DNA of 64,000 nucleotides from the NCBI GenBank assembly GCA_023957235.1, contig JAMLHI010000002.1, positions 201,836-265,835 of the forward strand, in the 5' to 3' direction. Below, one piece after another: positions 19,194-28,948 of this stretch (the first letter of the stretch is position 1; each line of letters starts with the position of its first letter). Source of the stretch: Chitinophagales bacterium (GTDB lineage Bacteria > Bacteroidota > Bacteroidia > Chitinophagales > JADIYW01). The notes beneath the pieces are model-generated. The model was given only the letters and a program-made list of their open reading frames with translations. It did no database searches and was not told where the DNA came from. Both the position numbers and the translations under genes were made by a program.

Positions 19194-20176
19194 AAAATAT
19201 CTTGAAAGAACTTTATGCTGGTCAATTATTGACAGAAGATAAGATCTATCAACTCATGAAAAAAATCGGTGAAGGTGAATACTCAGCAATTCAAATTTCA
19301 GCATTTCTTTCAGCATTGAATATGCGTCCAGTCAGTGTGAACGAATTACGAGGCATGAGAAGAGCCATGCTAGATTTATGTCTCCCAGTTGACTTTGAAG
19401 GAAGAAAAACAATTGATTTATGTGGTACAGGAGGCGATGGAAAAGATACTTTCAATATCTCAACTTTGTCAGCATTTGTTGTAGCTGGCGCTGAAATTCC
19501 AGTAACTAAACATGGCAACTATGGTGTATCTTCCCACTGTGGCTCTTCCAATGTCCTAGAAGCCTTGGGTATAAAATTTACGAATGATATTGATAGATTA
19601 AAAAAACAATTAGAACAGGCAAATATCACTATTCTTCATGCCCCACTTTTTCATCCAGCAATGAAGCATGTCGCTCCGGTGCGTAGAGAAATGCAAATCA
19701 AAACTATTTTTAATATACTAGGCCCTTTATCGAACCCTTGTAAACCACAAGTTCAAGTAACGGGAGTTTTCAACTTGGAAGTAGGACGCTTATATTATTA
19801 TCTTTTGCAAGAATCTACTCCACAGTTTGCTGTCATTCATGCCTTAGATGGATATGATGAGATTTCACTTACAGGAGAGACTAAAATATTTTCACATGAA
19901 GGAGAAAGATGCTATACTCCACAACAATTGGGTTTTAAAGCACTTCAGGCTGATCAAATATCAGGAGGAAAAACAATCGAAGATGCTAAAAATATTTTCC
20001 TTCAAGTCTTAAAAAATGAGGCAACAATAGCTCAAAAAGAAGTTATACTAGCTAATGCAGCAGTTTGCATTTCTATTTACAAGAATATTTCTATTCACGA
20101 AGGAATAGATTTGGCAAAAGAAAGTTTAGAAAGCGGCAAAGCCTATCAAGCCTTGAAAAAATTGATTGACTTATAA
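19190..20176 (+). CDS. trpD: anthranilate phosphoribosyltransferase
   Basis: This enzyme of 328 residues joins anthranilate to PRPP. Its signatures are DLCGTGGDGKDTFNIST (phosphate-binding), VTKHGNYGVSSHCGSSNVLEALG (anthranilate and PRPP site) and HPAMKHVAPVRREMQ. Length is normal. It is the last gene of the first trp segment; gdhA follows on the opposite strand. Confidence 0.97.
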   Translation: MKNILKELYAGQLLTEDKIYQLMKKIGEGEYSAIQISAFLSALNMRPVSVNELRGMRRAMLDLCLPVDFEGRKTIDLCGTGGDGKDTFNISTLSAFVVAGAEIPVTKHGNYGVSSHCGSSNVLEALGIKFTNDIDRLKKQLEQANITILHAPLFHPAMKHVAPVRREMQIKTIFNILGPLSNPCKPQVQVTGVFNLEVGRLYYYLLQESTPQFAVIHALDGYDEISLTGETKIFSHEGERCYTPQQLGFKALQADQISGGKTIEDAKNIFLQVLKNEATIAQKEVILANAAVCISIYKNISIHEGIDLAKESLESGKAYQALKKLIDL

Positions 20177-20182
20177 TGAAAA

Positions 20183-20214
20183 AAGATATTCTAGTATTAA
20201 AAATAGAATATCTT
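20183..20214 (-). terminator. intrinsic terminator for gdhA (hairpin between trpD and gdhA)
   Basis: A perfect 11-bp inverted repeat (20183-20193 with 20204-20214) with a 10-base loop. Read on the minus strand, the stem is followed by a T run, so it should stop gdhA transcripts. In the plus direction there is no T run, so it is weaker for trpD. Confidence 0.7.
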
Positions 20215-20250
20215 CTCGCATACAAAAATTTTATCTAAGTATTTCCTTAT

Positions 20251-21600
20251 TTACACCAATCCTTGTGCAAGCATTGCATTGGCTACTTTGACAAATCCAC
20301 CAATATTTGCACCTTTTTTGTAATCAATAAACCCATCTGATTGACGACCATATTTCACACAGGTTTTGTGAATATTCTTCATTATTTCTTTAAGTTTTGT
20401 GTCAACTTCTTTCTTTGTCCAGCTATATCTCATTGAATTTTGAGACATTTCCAAACCACTTACAGCAACACCACCAGCATTAGCAGCTTTTCCTGGAGCA
20501 TACAACACTTTATTTTGTTGAAAAACCGTAATTGCACCTGGTGTACTTGGCATATTTGCTCCCTCACCCACTATTAGACAACCATTGCTCACTAATTCCA
20601 AAGCCCCTTCTTCATCTAATTCATTTTGAGTAGCACAAGGTAAAGCTACGTCACAATCAATATTCCACGGTTTTTTGCCTTCGACATATTCACAACCATA
20701 TCTATCCGCATATTCTTTAATTCTACCTCTTCTTTCATTCTTTAATTCAAAAATAAAAGCTAATTTTTCTTTGTCAATTCCAGCAGGATCATAAATATAA
20801 CCATCAGAATCTGAGGCAGTTAAAACAGTTGCACCATGTTCTATGCATTTTTCTATTGCATATTGAGCCACATTACCCGAACCAGATACAACAATCTTTT
20901 TACCCGCTAAAGAATCTCCTTTCTGTTGTAACATCTCTTCAACAAAATATACTAAACCATATCCAGTTGCTTCAGGACGAATAAGGCTACCACCAAATTC
21001 CATTCCTTTTCCAGTTAAAACACCAGTAAATTCTCTTTTTAATCTTCTATATTGCCCAAACATATAGCCAATTTCTCTACCTCCAACACCAATATCTCCT
21101 GCAGGTACATCAGTATTAGGACCTATATGATTAGAGAGTTCTGTCATAAAACTTTGACAGAATTTCATAATTTCTGTATCACTTTTCCCTTTTGGGTCAA
21201 AATCACTTCCGCCTTTTGCTCCTCCCATAGGAAGACTAGTCAAACTATTTTTTAAGACTTGTTCAAAAGCTAAAAATTTAAGAATACTTATATTGACAGA
21301 TGGATGAAAACGCAAACCACCTTTGTAAGGACCAATAGCACTATTCATTTGAATACGATATCCGCGATTGATTTCAATTTCTCCCTTATCATTAATCCAT
21401 GGAACTCTGAAAAGTATAGCCCTTTCTGGCTCAGCCATGCATTCCAAAATCTTATATTTTTTAAATTCAGGATTTTGTTCAATAAAAGGCAAAATATCTT
21501 CTGTCACCTCAAATACTGCTTGCAAAAATTCTGGTTCATTTGCATTTCTTTTCGATAAATTCGATATGAATTCATTGGTTAATTCAGGAATTTCATCCAT
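20251..21600 (-). CDS. gdhA: NADP-specific glutamate dehydrogenase
   Basis: This enzyme of 449 residues, within the size range of the hexameric bacterial type, reductively aminates 2-oxoglutarate. Motifs include YKGGLRFHPSVN, SLPMGGAKGGSDFDPKGKSD (the catalytic Lys region), VPAGDIGVGGREIGYMFGQY and the Rossmann GSGNVAQYAIEKCIEHGATV. It assimilates nitrogen in the cytoplasm. It interrupts the trp genes on the opposite strand, with no obvious functional reason. Confidence 0.97.
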   Translation of the reverse strand: MDEIPELTNEFISNLSKRNANEPEFLQAVFEVTEDILPFIEQNPEFKKYKILECMAEPERAILFRVPWINDKGEIEINRGYRIQMNSAIGPYKGGLRFHPSVNISILKFLAFEQVLKNSLTSLPMGGAKGGSDFDPKGKSDTEIMKFCQSFMTELSNHIGPNTDVPAGDIGVGGREIGYMFGQYRRLKREFTGVLTGKGMEFGGSLIRPEATGYGLVYFVEEMLQQKGDSLAGKKIVVSGSGNVAQYAIEKCIEHGATVLTASDSDGYIYDPAGIDKEKLAFIFELKNERRGRIKEYADRYGCEYVEGKKPWNIDCDVALPCATQNELDEEGALELVSNGCLIVGEGANMPSTPGAITVFQQNKVLYAPGKAANAGGVAVSGLEMSQNSMRYSWTKKEVDTKLKEIMKNIHKTCVKYGRQSDGFIDYKKGANIGGFVKVANAMLAQGLV

Positions 21601-21884
21601 ACGCTGTTGTGTAAATTAAATGATTTAAAATAGTTGACTCTATAAATTTACAATAATGGAAAAAAAATAAAAACTATACTTTTTTATTTTTTTAATTTAA
21701 TAAACCTTAAGTAAAACTTAGATAATATACGAATTTATTAAAAAATTAGACAATAAATTAATATAATCTGAAAAAAAATAGAATTTTCTCTATTTATCGC
21801 ACAATATTGTTTAAAAAATGAAAGAACTAGCTATTGAAAATTAATTAACAAAAAAGAATCAAACCTTTTTATATTTTTATCGTG

Positions 21885-21913
21885 TACTAGTGATGTTTAT
21901 TTGATTACTAGTA
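21885..21913. promoter_or_regulatory. inverted repeat upstream of trpC, possible operator
   Basis: The 332-bp gap between gdhA and trpC is otherwise very AT-rich and empty. TACTAGTGAT (21885-21894) and ATTACTAGTA (21904-21913) form a 9-of-10 inverted repeat around a 9-base spacer, ending 19 bp before the trpC start. A TATTTG close to a -7 element lies at 21917-21922. The position suggests a repressor site on the trpC promoter, but this is inference. Confidence 0.35.
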
Positions 21914-21932
21914 GCATATTTGCAAAATATTC

Positions 21933-22715
21933 ATGTTAAGTATTCTTCATAAAATAGTAGCCCAAAAGAGAATTGAAATTGCTGAGGGGAAAAAACTACA
22001 CAGTATCGAGGCATTAAAAGATTATCCTTTATTTTATCGCCCCACTCTTTCTTTGGCCAATAAATTGAAAGAAAAAAATAGTACTGGAATCATTGCTGAA
22101 TTTAAAAGACACTCTCCTTCCAAAAAATGGATTAACCAATACGCTGACCCTGTAAAAGTAGTGAAAGAATATGAAGAAGCTGGTGTTGCAGGAAGTTCGG
22201 TATTAACAGATAAGGAATTTTTTAAAGGTTCCTTAGAAGATTTGGCAAACGTCAGAAAAGCAGTGCATATTCCTTTATTGAGAAAAGATTTTATTATTGA
22301 CCCTTATCAGATTTATGAAGCAAAAGCACATGGTGCTGATGTCATCTTGCTGATTGCAGCCATTCTGACTCCTTGCGAAGTGAATTCACTCACTGATGTG
22401 GCCCATCAACTGGGTTTAGAAATATTACTTGAACTTCATGGGGAAGCAGAATTAGGACACGTCAATAATGATATTGAAATGGTAGGTATTAACAATCGAA
22501 ACCTTCACACTTTTGAAGTCGATATCGAACAGTCTATTAAAATGGCATCTATGTTAGATGTTAAATATCTCAAAATTGCAGAAAGTGGTATTGCATCACC
22601 AAATATAATTAATTATTTTAGGGCATCAGGTTTTAATGGTTTTCTTATTGGAGAGAATTTCATGAAATCTGAACATCCTGGATTAGCTTGTAAAAACTTT
22701 ATATCGTCTATATGA
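21933..22715 (+). CDS. trpC: indole-3-glycerol phosphate synthase
   Basis: This TIM-barrel enzyme of 260 residues closes the indole ring. Signatures are IIAEFKRHSPSKKWIN (the ExKxxSPSK catalytic Lys), SVLTDKEFFKGSLEDL, PLLRKDFIIDPYQIYEAKAHGADVILLI, GINNRNLHTFEVD and IAESGI. It begins the second trp segment and overlaps the downstream hydrolase gene by 4 bp. Confidence 0.97.
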   Translation: MLSILHKIVAQKRIEIAEGKKLHSIEALKDYPLFYRPTLSLANKLKEKNSTGIIAEFKRHSPSKKWINQYADPVKVVKEYEEAGVAGSSVLTDKEFFKGSLEDLANVRKAVHIPLLRKDFIIDPYQIYEAKAHGADVILLIAAILTPCEVNSLTDVAHQLGLEILLELHGEAELGHVNNDIEMVGINNRNLHTFEVDIEQSIKMASMLDVKYLKIAESGIASPNIINYFRASGFNGFLIGENFMKSEHPGLACKNFISSI

Positions 22716-24031
22716 AAAAGATCAAAACACTCTCTTTGCTTGTCATGAGTATCTTTATTTTTTCAACTTCTATTCATGCCGAAGACAAATATTTGGTCAG
22801 TTATGAATTGATAAAGTCTATGAGCAAAGATGAAGTTGTTGCTTATTGGAAACAAAATGGCATTCCAAAATTCATCTTACCTGTTGAATATGGTGTAGAT
22901 ATCTATGAAATCATTTATATGGCTCCATGGGTAGATGGAACATTGATCAAAGCTAGCGGAATATATTATGTCCCTAAGGTTAAAAAAGAGACTGTTTTGC
23001 CTACTACTGTTTATCATCATGGTACTACATTAATGAGAGACAGAGGAGATATTTTTAAAAATGCACAATACGGAATTGCATTGGGATTAGCTACAGATGG
23101 ATATTTATCTTTAGTGCCAGATTATTACGGATTGGGGAAAGGAGAAAAAACACATCTCTATCAACATGTATGGTCAGAAGCTATGAGTACAATCTATATG
23201 CTCTATGCAGTAGATGAACTCAATAAAACATTAAATGTCAAATCCAATTCAGATTTATATTTGACAGGATATTCTCAAGGAGGGCATGCTACTTTGTCTG
23301 CTCATAAATACATAGAAGAACTAAATGATCCAAGATTTAAAGTAGTTGCATCTGCTCCAATGTCTGGTGCTTATGATATGAGTGGAGCACAATCCAAAGT
23401 AATGTTTGAAAAATATCCACAACCATTTTATTTACCTTATTTATTGGTGAGCTATCAGACTGCCTATAATTTCTGGGACGGCAATATCTATGAAATTTTC
23501 AAAACACCTTATGATTCCGTTACTAAAATCTATTTAGATGGCACTCATTATTATGAAGATTTCAATAAAGCTATTCCCAATATTCCTGCAGACATTATAA
23601 AACCACAATATGTAGAGGAATTTAAGGCAAATCCTAATTATCCTATAAAGAAAAGAATAGAAGAAAACAATATCTATGAGTGGATACCCAAGTCTCCTAC
23701 TTTATTTTGTTATTGCTCCTCAGATGATCAAGTATCAGGTAAAAACTCTGAAGTAGCATATAATTATATGAAAAAACAAGGAGCGAAAAATATAAAAATA
23801 AAAAATCTCAGCAATATTTTTGACCACAATGAATGTGCTATGTTTGCTGTTATAGAAACTAAATTTTTCTTTGATAATATCAGAAAAGGTAAAAAGAAAA
23901 CTGATAAAGGAAACCGCTTTAAAAGATTTTTAATTGCAAAACACAAAAACAAAGAAGAACAAAAAGTGATTGCTACACGTCATGAGAAACAGGCTCCTAC
24001 TGAAGGTTTGCGGACTGAAGCACAAAAATAA
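22712..24031 (+). CDS. secreted alpha/beta hydrolase (lipase/peptidase-like) inside the trp operon
   Basis: This protein of 439 residues has a signal peptide (about 1-23, cleavage near IHAED). YHHGTTLMRDRGD supplies the oxyanion region, and TGYSQGGHATLSAH is the nucleophile elbow (Ser in GYSQGG). The later SSDDQVSG and DHNECAMF regions are consistent with the Asp and His of a catalytic triad. The layout resembles secretory lipases and related bacterial hydrolases. It overlaps trpC by 4 bp and runs about 50 bp into trpF. Its basic last ~50 residues (many Lys/Glu) differ from the rest and coincide with the overlap. The substrate is unknown, and no link to tryptophan is evident. Confidence 0.85.
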   Translation: MKKIKTLSLLVMSIFIFSTSIHAEDKYLVSYELIKSMSKDEVVAYWKQNGIPKFILPVEYGVDIYEIIYMAPWVDGTLIKASGIYYVPKVKKETVLPTTVYHHGTTLMRDRGDIFKNAQYGIALGLATDGYLSLVPDYYGLGKGEKTHLYQHVWSEAMSTIYMLYAVDELNKTLNVKSNSDLYLTGYSQGGHATLSAHKYIEELNDPRFKVVASAPMSGAYDMSGAQSKVMFEKYPQPFYLPYLLVSYQTAYNFWDGNIYEIFKTPYDSVTKIYLDGTHYYEDFNKAIPNIPADIIKPQYVEEFKANPNYPIKKRIEENNIYEWIPKSPTLFCYCSSDDQVSGKNSEVAYNYMKKQGAKNIKIKNLSNIFDHNECAMFAVIETKFFFDNIRKGKKKTDKGNRFKRFLIAKHKNKEEQKVIATRHEKQAPTEGLRTEAQK

Positions 24032-24617
24032 CCTGTATGATGTCATTGCATCAGGTGTCGATTTTGTCGGGATGATATTTTATGAAAAATCGCCAAGATA
24101 TGTAGTTGATTCTTTGCATCCTGAAGATGTTTGGTTTTTAGCTGATGAAGTGGGAAAAATCGGTGTATTCGTTAATTCAGATTTGGAATATATTCAAAAA
24201 TATGCTCGACTTTATCATTTAGATTATATACAATTACATGGAGATGAATCACCAGAACAATGTACTCAGTTAAAAGAAAAGGGCTATCAGATAATTAAAG
24301 CCATTGGCATTGGTGAGGATTTTGATTTTGCAACCCTCCTTCCATACGAACCTTATGTAGATTTTTTTCTATTTGACACAAAAGCAGAGAGTTACGGAGG
24401 CACCGGAAAGTCTTTCAATTGGAATATCTTACAAAAATATCAATTATCAACGCCAGTTTTCATAGGAGGAGGTGTTGGAATTGATAACTTACAACAGTTA
24501 ATTGAAAATAATTTCTCATTTTTATACGCTATTGATATGAATAGCAAATTAGAAATTGAACCCGGTCTTAAAGATATTACCTTGGTCAATGAAGCTGTAA
24601 AAATTTTAAAAGCTTAA
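23982..24617 (+). CDS. trpF: phosphoribosylanthranilate isomerase
   Basis: This small TIM-barrel enzyme has about 211 residues. It begins MRNRLLLKVCGLKHKNNL, with the catalytic Cys in KVCGLK. GVDFVGMIFYEKSPRYV, QLHGDESPEQC and FIGGGVGIDNLQQL follow, all family signatures. I chose ATG 23982 because it places KVCG at the usual distance from the start; an alternative ATG lies at 23970. The first ~50 bp overlap the end of the hydrolase gene in another frame. trpB and trpA are not in the window. Confidence 0.95.
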   Translation: MRNRLLLKVCGLKHKNNLYDVIASGVDFVGMIFYEKSPRYVVDSLHPEDVWFLADEVGKIGVFVNSDLEYIQKYARLYHLDYIQLHGDESPEQCTQLKEKGYQIIKAIGIGEDFDFATLLPYEPYVDFFLFDTKAESYGGTGKSFNWNILQKYQLSTPVFIGGGVGIDNLQQLIENNFSFLYAIDMNSKLEIEPGLKDITLVNEAVKILKA

Positions 24618-24658
24618 TGAAATATCAAAGCAAATTTTATCTTTTACATGAAAACAAA

Positions 24659-26530
24659 TTAAACACCTTCTTCAACTTCTTCTGAGGCTTTAACTTCATC
24701 TTTTTCTACTTTCAGATTGTCAATAATAAACAATTGTCTTTCTTGAGAATTGGCACCCATATAATAAGCCAACATCTCTTCAATCTTTGATTCTTTTTTC
24801 ATCACAACAGGTTCCAGTTGAATATTTTCACCAATGAATCTTCCAAATTCACTAGGAGAAATCTCACCAAGTCCTTTAAATCGAGTAATCTCAGGCTTAC
24901 CTTTTAATTGCTTAATAGCCTCTTGTTTCTCTTCTTCTGAATAACAATAGATAGTTTCTTGCTTATTTCGAACCCTAAAAAGAGGTGTTTCCAAAATATA
25001 CAAATGACCCTTCTTAACTACATCTGGAAAAAATTGTAAAAAGAATGTCAATAACAACAATCGAATATGCATACCATCTACATCGGCATCCGTGGCAATC
25101 ACGATTCGGTTATACCGTAGATTGTCAATATCTTCTTCAATATTCAGTGCATGTTGTAAAAGATTAAACTCTTCGTTTTGATAGACAATTTTCTTTGTCA
25201 GACCAAAACTATTAAGTGGTTTACCCTTTAGGCTGAATACTGCCTGAGTTTCTACATCTCTCGCTTTTGTAATTGAGCCACTTGCTGAGTCACCTTCTGT
25301 GATAAATAAAGTAGTTTCTAAATGCCTTGGATGCTTCTCATCATTGTAATTTACTCTGCAATCTCTCAATTTTTTATTGTGAAGGTTGGCAGCTTTCGCT
25401 CGCTCATTTGCAATTTTTCGAACACCCGCCATATCCTTTCGCTCCCTTTCTGATTGTTGGATTCTTTTGAGAAGAGCTTCAGCAACTGCAGGGTTTTTAT
25501 GAAGGTAAGGATCTAGATTCTCCTTAATAAAATCATTGATAAAGACTTTTAAAGATTCACCATCAGGAGACATATTGGTAGAACCCAACTTTGTTTTAGT
25601 CTGCGATTCAAAGACAGGTTCTTGGACACGAATAGCAACAGCTGCAATGATAGATTGACGTATATCAGTTGTATCAAAATTTTTCTTATAAAACTCTCTC
25701 AATGTTTTGACAATGGCTTCCCTAAATGCGGCTAGATGTGTACCTCCCTGAATAGTATATTGACCATTGACAAATGAATAATAATCTTCTCCATATTGAT
25801 TGCCATGAGTCATTGCAACTTCAATATCTTCTCCTTTCAGATGAATAATGGGATATTTTAATTGGTCAGTATCTGTCTTGTCATCCAATAAATCCAACAA
25901 ACCATTTTTCGACAAAAAACGCTTCCCATTATAATTAATCGTTAATCCAGAATTGAGATAAGCATAATATTTAATCTGGTCTTGGATATATTCTTGAACG
26001 TAAGCGTAGTGTTTAAAAATCGTTTTATCTGGAACAAAAGTGATTATTGTGCCATTTTTCTCATTAGACACCTCAATAGGACAATCTTCTATTAATTCAC
26101 CTGATTCAAAAATAGCTTTTTTAATTTGACCATCTCTTATAGAACTTACTGTAAATATAGTAGATAAAGCATTAACAGCTTTTGTTCCTACTCCATTCAG
26201 ACCAACTGATTTTTGAAATGCTTTAGAGTCATATTTGCCACCAGTATTGATTTTTGAAACACAATCAATAACCTTTCCTAATGGAATTCCTCGACCATAA
26301 TCTCTAACTGTCACCTTACCCTCTTTTACCTCGATATCAATCTGTTTTCCATAACCCATCATGTGCTCATCAATAGAATTATCAACTACTTCTTTTAACA
26401 ACACATAAATCCCATCATCTGGAGAAGACCCATCTCCTAATTTGCCAATATACATACCCGGACGAATGCGAATATGCTCTTTCCAATCAAGTGTCCGTAT
26501 ATTATCTTCTTCGTAAATTGCTTCTGCCAT
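24659..26530 (-). CDS. parE: DNA topoisomerase IV subunit B
   Basis: This type IIA topoisomerase ATPase subunit has 623 residues, the short Bacteroidota form. The GHKL ATPase has [26 protein letters not shown] and [17 protein letters not shown]. The TOPRIM domain has [18 protein letters not shown], with [12 protein letters not shown] and [16 protein letters not shown] following. [13 protein letters not shown] near the C-terminus matches ParE better than GyrB. The partner parC is not in the window. It resolves chromosome catenanes. Confidence 0.93.
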   Translation of the reverse strand: MAEAIYEEDNIRTLDWKEHIRIRPGMYIGKLGDGSSPDDGIYVLLKEVVDNSIDEHMMGYGKQIDIEVKEGKVTVRDYGRGIPLGKVIDCVSKINTGGKYDSKAFQKSVGLNGVGTKAVNALSTIFTVSSIRDGQIKKAIFESGELIEDCPIEVSNEKNGTIITFVPDKTIFKHYAYVQEYIQDQIKYYAYLNSGLTINYNGKRFLSKNGLLDLLDDKTDTDQLKYPIIHLKGEDIEVAMTHGNQYGEDYYSFVNGQYTIQGGTHLAAFREAIVKTLREFYKKNFDTTDIRQSIIAAVAIRVQEPVFESQTKTKLGSTNMSPDGESLKVFINDFIKENLDPYLHKNPAVAEALLKRIQQSERERKDMAGVRKIANERAKAANLHNKKLRDCRVNYNDEKHPRHLETTLFITEGDSASGSITKARDVETQAVFSLKGKPLNSFGLTKKIVYQNEEFNLLQHALNIEEDIDNLRYNRIVIATDADVDGMHIRLLLLTFFLQFFPDVVKKGHLYILETPLFRVRNKQETIYCYSEEEKQEAIKQLKGKPEITRFKGLGEISPSEFGRFIGENIQLEPVVMKKESKIEEMLAYYMGANSQERQLFIIDNLKVEKDEVKASEEVEEGV

Positions 26531-26715
26531 AACAAAATAAATCCTTTAAAATTACAAATGAAATTTTTGAAATTACAGTCAATTTTTCCACAATACTGCA
26601 AAAAGTCTTTTACAACTCCTTCTTCATTTTTTTTTGCCCATATTTACCATTGAATCAATAGAAAATCTATGATCTATTCCTATTTCTCTTATCTTAAAAC
26701 AAATTTTGTTATATC

Positions 26716-28047
26716 GTGAACATCCCTCATATCAAAGGCAATCTACTTTATGAACTCTATTTATTTGCAAGCAATCCAATTGCGTTTCTAAATAGTCAAT
26801 TTGAAAAAAATGGTGATATTTTTCAAGCCAATATTCCTACTAAAAGAATCATCTGTAGTCGTGATCCAAAATGGCTAGAACATATTTTTGTCAAAAAGCA
26901 GAAAGATTATGATAAAGATTTTACAATGCGGAACATTGAATTTATTTTAGGTAAAGGACTTCTCACCAATACAGGTGATACATGGCTTAAACAGAGAAGA
27001 TTAATTCAGACCGCTTTTTATAAAGGTCGATTAGAGAGTCTGTCTGAAATTATGGAAAATGTGATTGACTTGCAAATTGAAAAAATACAGAAAATCAATC
27101 ACGGTCAAAAAATATTCATCGACAAAGAAATGTTAGAACTCACTGCAACTGTAGCTTTAGAAACTATTTTTGGAGAGAAAATGAGTCCAGAGCTTCATGA
27201 AGTCCAAGAAAAAATGGCTGAACTTCAAGAATATATTGTCAAACAAATCAAATTTCCATTGTATTATTCTTGGACTCGATTGACTGGTGAACATCAAAAA
27301 GCTAAAGAAAAACTCAGACAAATCAACCATACATTATATCAAATTATCAACAAAAGAAAAGAACATCCTGACAACCAATCTTTCAATTTAGTATCATTAC
27401 TCACACAGGCAATAGATGCAGAGACAGGTGAAAAAATGAGCGATCAAGAATTGATTGATGAGTTAAAAACCTTCTATTTTGCTGGACATGAAACAACAGC
27501 ATTCGGATTAAGCTGGGCAATATATGAATTGGTTCAACACCCTCATATTATTCAAAAAATCAAAGAAGAAGTGGACAGTGTCCTTGTCAATGGCAAAATA
27601 GGTATAGAGGGATTAAAAAAACTCAAATATACTTCTGCTGTGGTTCATGAATCTCTCAGGCTACACTCTCCTGCATATATTATTTCTAGAGAATGTCTGA
27701 AAGAAGATGAGATACAAGGTGTTAAAATCAATAAAGGTGATACAATAATCATCTCTCTACTCCACTTGCATCGACATCCAAAGTTATGGGATAATCCTCT
27801 ACAGTTTAATCCAAATAGGTTTCTGCAACTAGAAAATAATTCTATTCAAAATTGGTATCCTTTCGGTGCAGGTCCAAGAATATGTATTGGCAAGCACTTT
27901 GCAATGATGGAAATGACCTTGGCAATTGCCAAAATAATGTCAAAAATCAATTTTAAATTATACCCTCAACAAAAAATAGAAGCTGAGGCTCTTATTACCC
28001 TCAAGCCTAAAAATGGTATCCTATTGATAAAACAATCATCTTCTTAA
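26716..28047 (+). CDS. cytochrome P450
   Basis: This soluble P450 of 443 residues starts at a GTG (26716). The I-helix oxygen-activation motif is FYFAGHETTAFGLSWA, the K-helix ExxR is VHESLRLHSPAY, and the haem-thiolate loop is FGAGPRICIGKHFAMME, with the proximal Cys. It is similar in organisation to CYP102/CYP4-like fatty-acid or terpenoid hydroxylases, but the substrate cannot be told. No redox partner gene is adjacent. Confidence 0.95.
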   Translation: MNIPHIKGNLLYELYLFASNPIAFLNSQFEKNGDIFQANIPTKRIICSRDPKWLEHIFVKKQKDYDKDFTMRNIEFILGKGLLTNTGDTWLKQRRLIQTAFYKGRLESLSEIMENVIDLQIEKIQKINHGQKIFIDKEMLELTATVALETIFGEKMSPELHEVQEKMAELQEYIVKQIKFPLYYSWTRLTGEHQKAKEKLRQINHTLYQIINKRKEHPDNQSFNLVSLLTQAIDAETGEKMSDQELIDELKTFYFAGHETTAFGLSWAIYELVQHPHIIQKIKEEVDSVLVNGKIGIEGLKKLKYTSAVVHESLRLHSPAYIISRECLKEDEIQGVKINKGDTIIISLLHLHRHPKLWDNPLQFNPNRFLQLENNSIQNWYPFGAGPRICIGKHFAMMEMTLAIAKIMSKINFKLYPQQKIEAEALITLKPKNGILLIKQSSS

Positions 28048-28102
28048 ATGAATTGCTTACCGAGAAAAACACAAAAATGCTAGCGTGTCTTTAATCTTTT
28101 GC

Positions 28103-28131
28103 TTGGTAAAAATGGAAATACACTATATTTG
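28103..28131 (+). promoter_or_regulatory. promoter of the PASTA/T9SS/DUF393 operon
   Basis: A -33 TTG at 28103-28105 and a -7 TATATTTG at 28124-28131 are separated by 18 bp, close to the Bacteroidota consensus. The start of the PASTA gene is 59 bp further on. Confidence 0.6.
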
Positions 28132-28189
28132 AATACAAATTAAGTAAAAGCACAATAAAAAAGCTTTAACATACATATATAAGGAATAA

Positions 28190-28948
28190 ATGAAAAAAAT
28201 AGGATTTCAGATTTTGGCAATGATTGTGCTCACAATAGTATTGATAATTGGTCTCAATATTTTTATGAGAATTATCACCTATCACAATCAGAAACTTACT
28301 GTCCCCAATGTTATCCATCTAGAACTAGAAGATGGAATAAAAATGCTAGAAAGAAATAATATGGGATACATTTTAGTCGATTCATTATTTGATCCTAATC
28401 TAAAACCCCATGAAATCATAGACCAAAGTCCTAAAAAAGGTTCTTTCGTCAAACAAAACAGAAAAATTTACCTTACTATCAATTCTATTCAGCCACCTAT
28501 TATTCAACTGCCTAATCTTGTTGACATGTCCAAAAGACAAGCCCAACTCACTTTGGAAAGTTTAGGCCTGAAAATGGGAAAAGAAATATATCAACCAGAT
28601 ATAGCCAAAGATGCCGTTTTATCTGTAAGAGTGAATGGCAAAACCGCTAGTGAAAACATGGCTATTCCGAAAGGCTCAGTAGTAGATTTGATATTAGGAG
28701 ATGGACTAGGGTCAATGGACGTAGAAATCCCTGACTTAATTGGTTTAACTGTCATGGAGGCGATGGCTGTACTAGATGCTGTCCAATTATCCGTAGGACA
28801 AATCAATGCTCAAGATGATGTAAGTGATCAAATGAATGCTTATGTATATTTTCAACAACCAGAATATGGAAGCACTTTAAAAGTATCACCAGGAGATCCT
28901 GTCAATCTTTACGTCACCAAATCAATCCCCAAAAGCATTATTAAATAA
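28190..28948 (+). CDS. membrane-anchored PASTA-domain protein
   Basis: This protein of 252 residues has one N-terminal TM helix (about 7-27) followed by three PASTA repeats: VPNVIHLELEDGIKMLE (about 37-102), LPNLVDMSKRQAQLTLE (about 105-172) and IPDLIGLTVMEAMAVLD (about 178-246). PASTA domains bind peptidoglycan fragments or beta-lactam-like ligands, usually in Ser/Thr kinases and PBPs. Here there is no kinase or transpeptidase, only the periplasmic part. Its stop overlaps the next start by one base (TAATG), so it is coupled to the T9SS protein gene. Confidence 0.9.
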   Translation: MKKIGFQILAMIVLTIVLIIGLNIFMRIITYHNQKLTVPNVIHLELEDGIKMLERNNMGYILVDSLFDPNLKPHEIIDQSPKKGSFVKQNRKIYLTINSIQPPIIQLPNLVDMSKRQAQLTLESLGLKMGKEIYQPDIAKDAVLSVRVNGKTASENMAIPKGSVVDLILGDGLGSMDVEIPDLIGLTVMEAMAVLDAVQLSVGQINAQDDVSDQMNAYVYFQQPEYGSTLKVSPGDPVNLYVTKSIPKSIIK

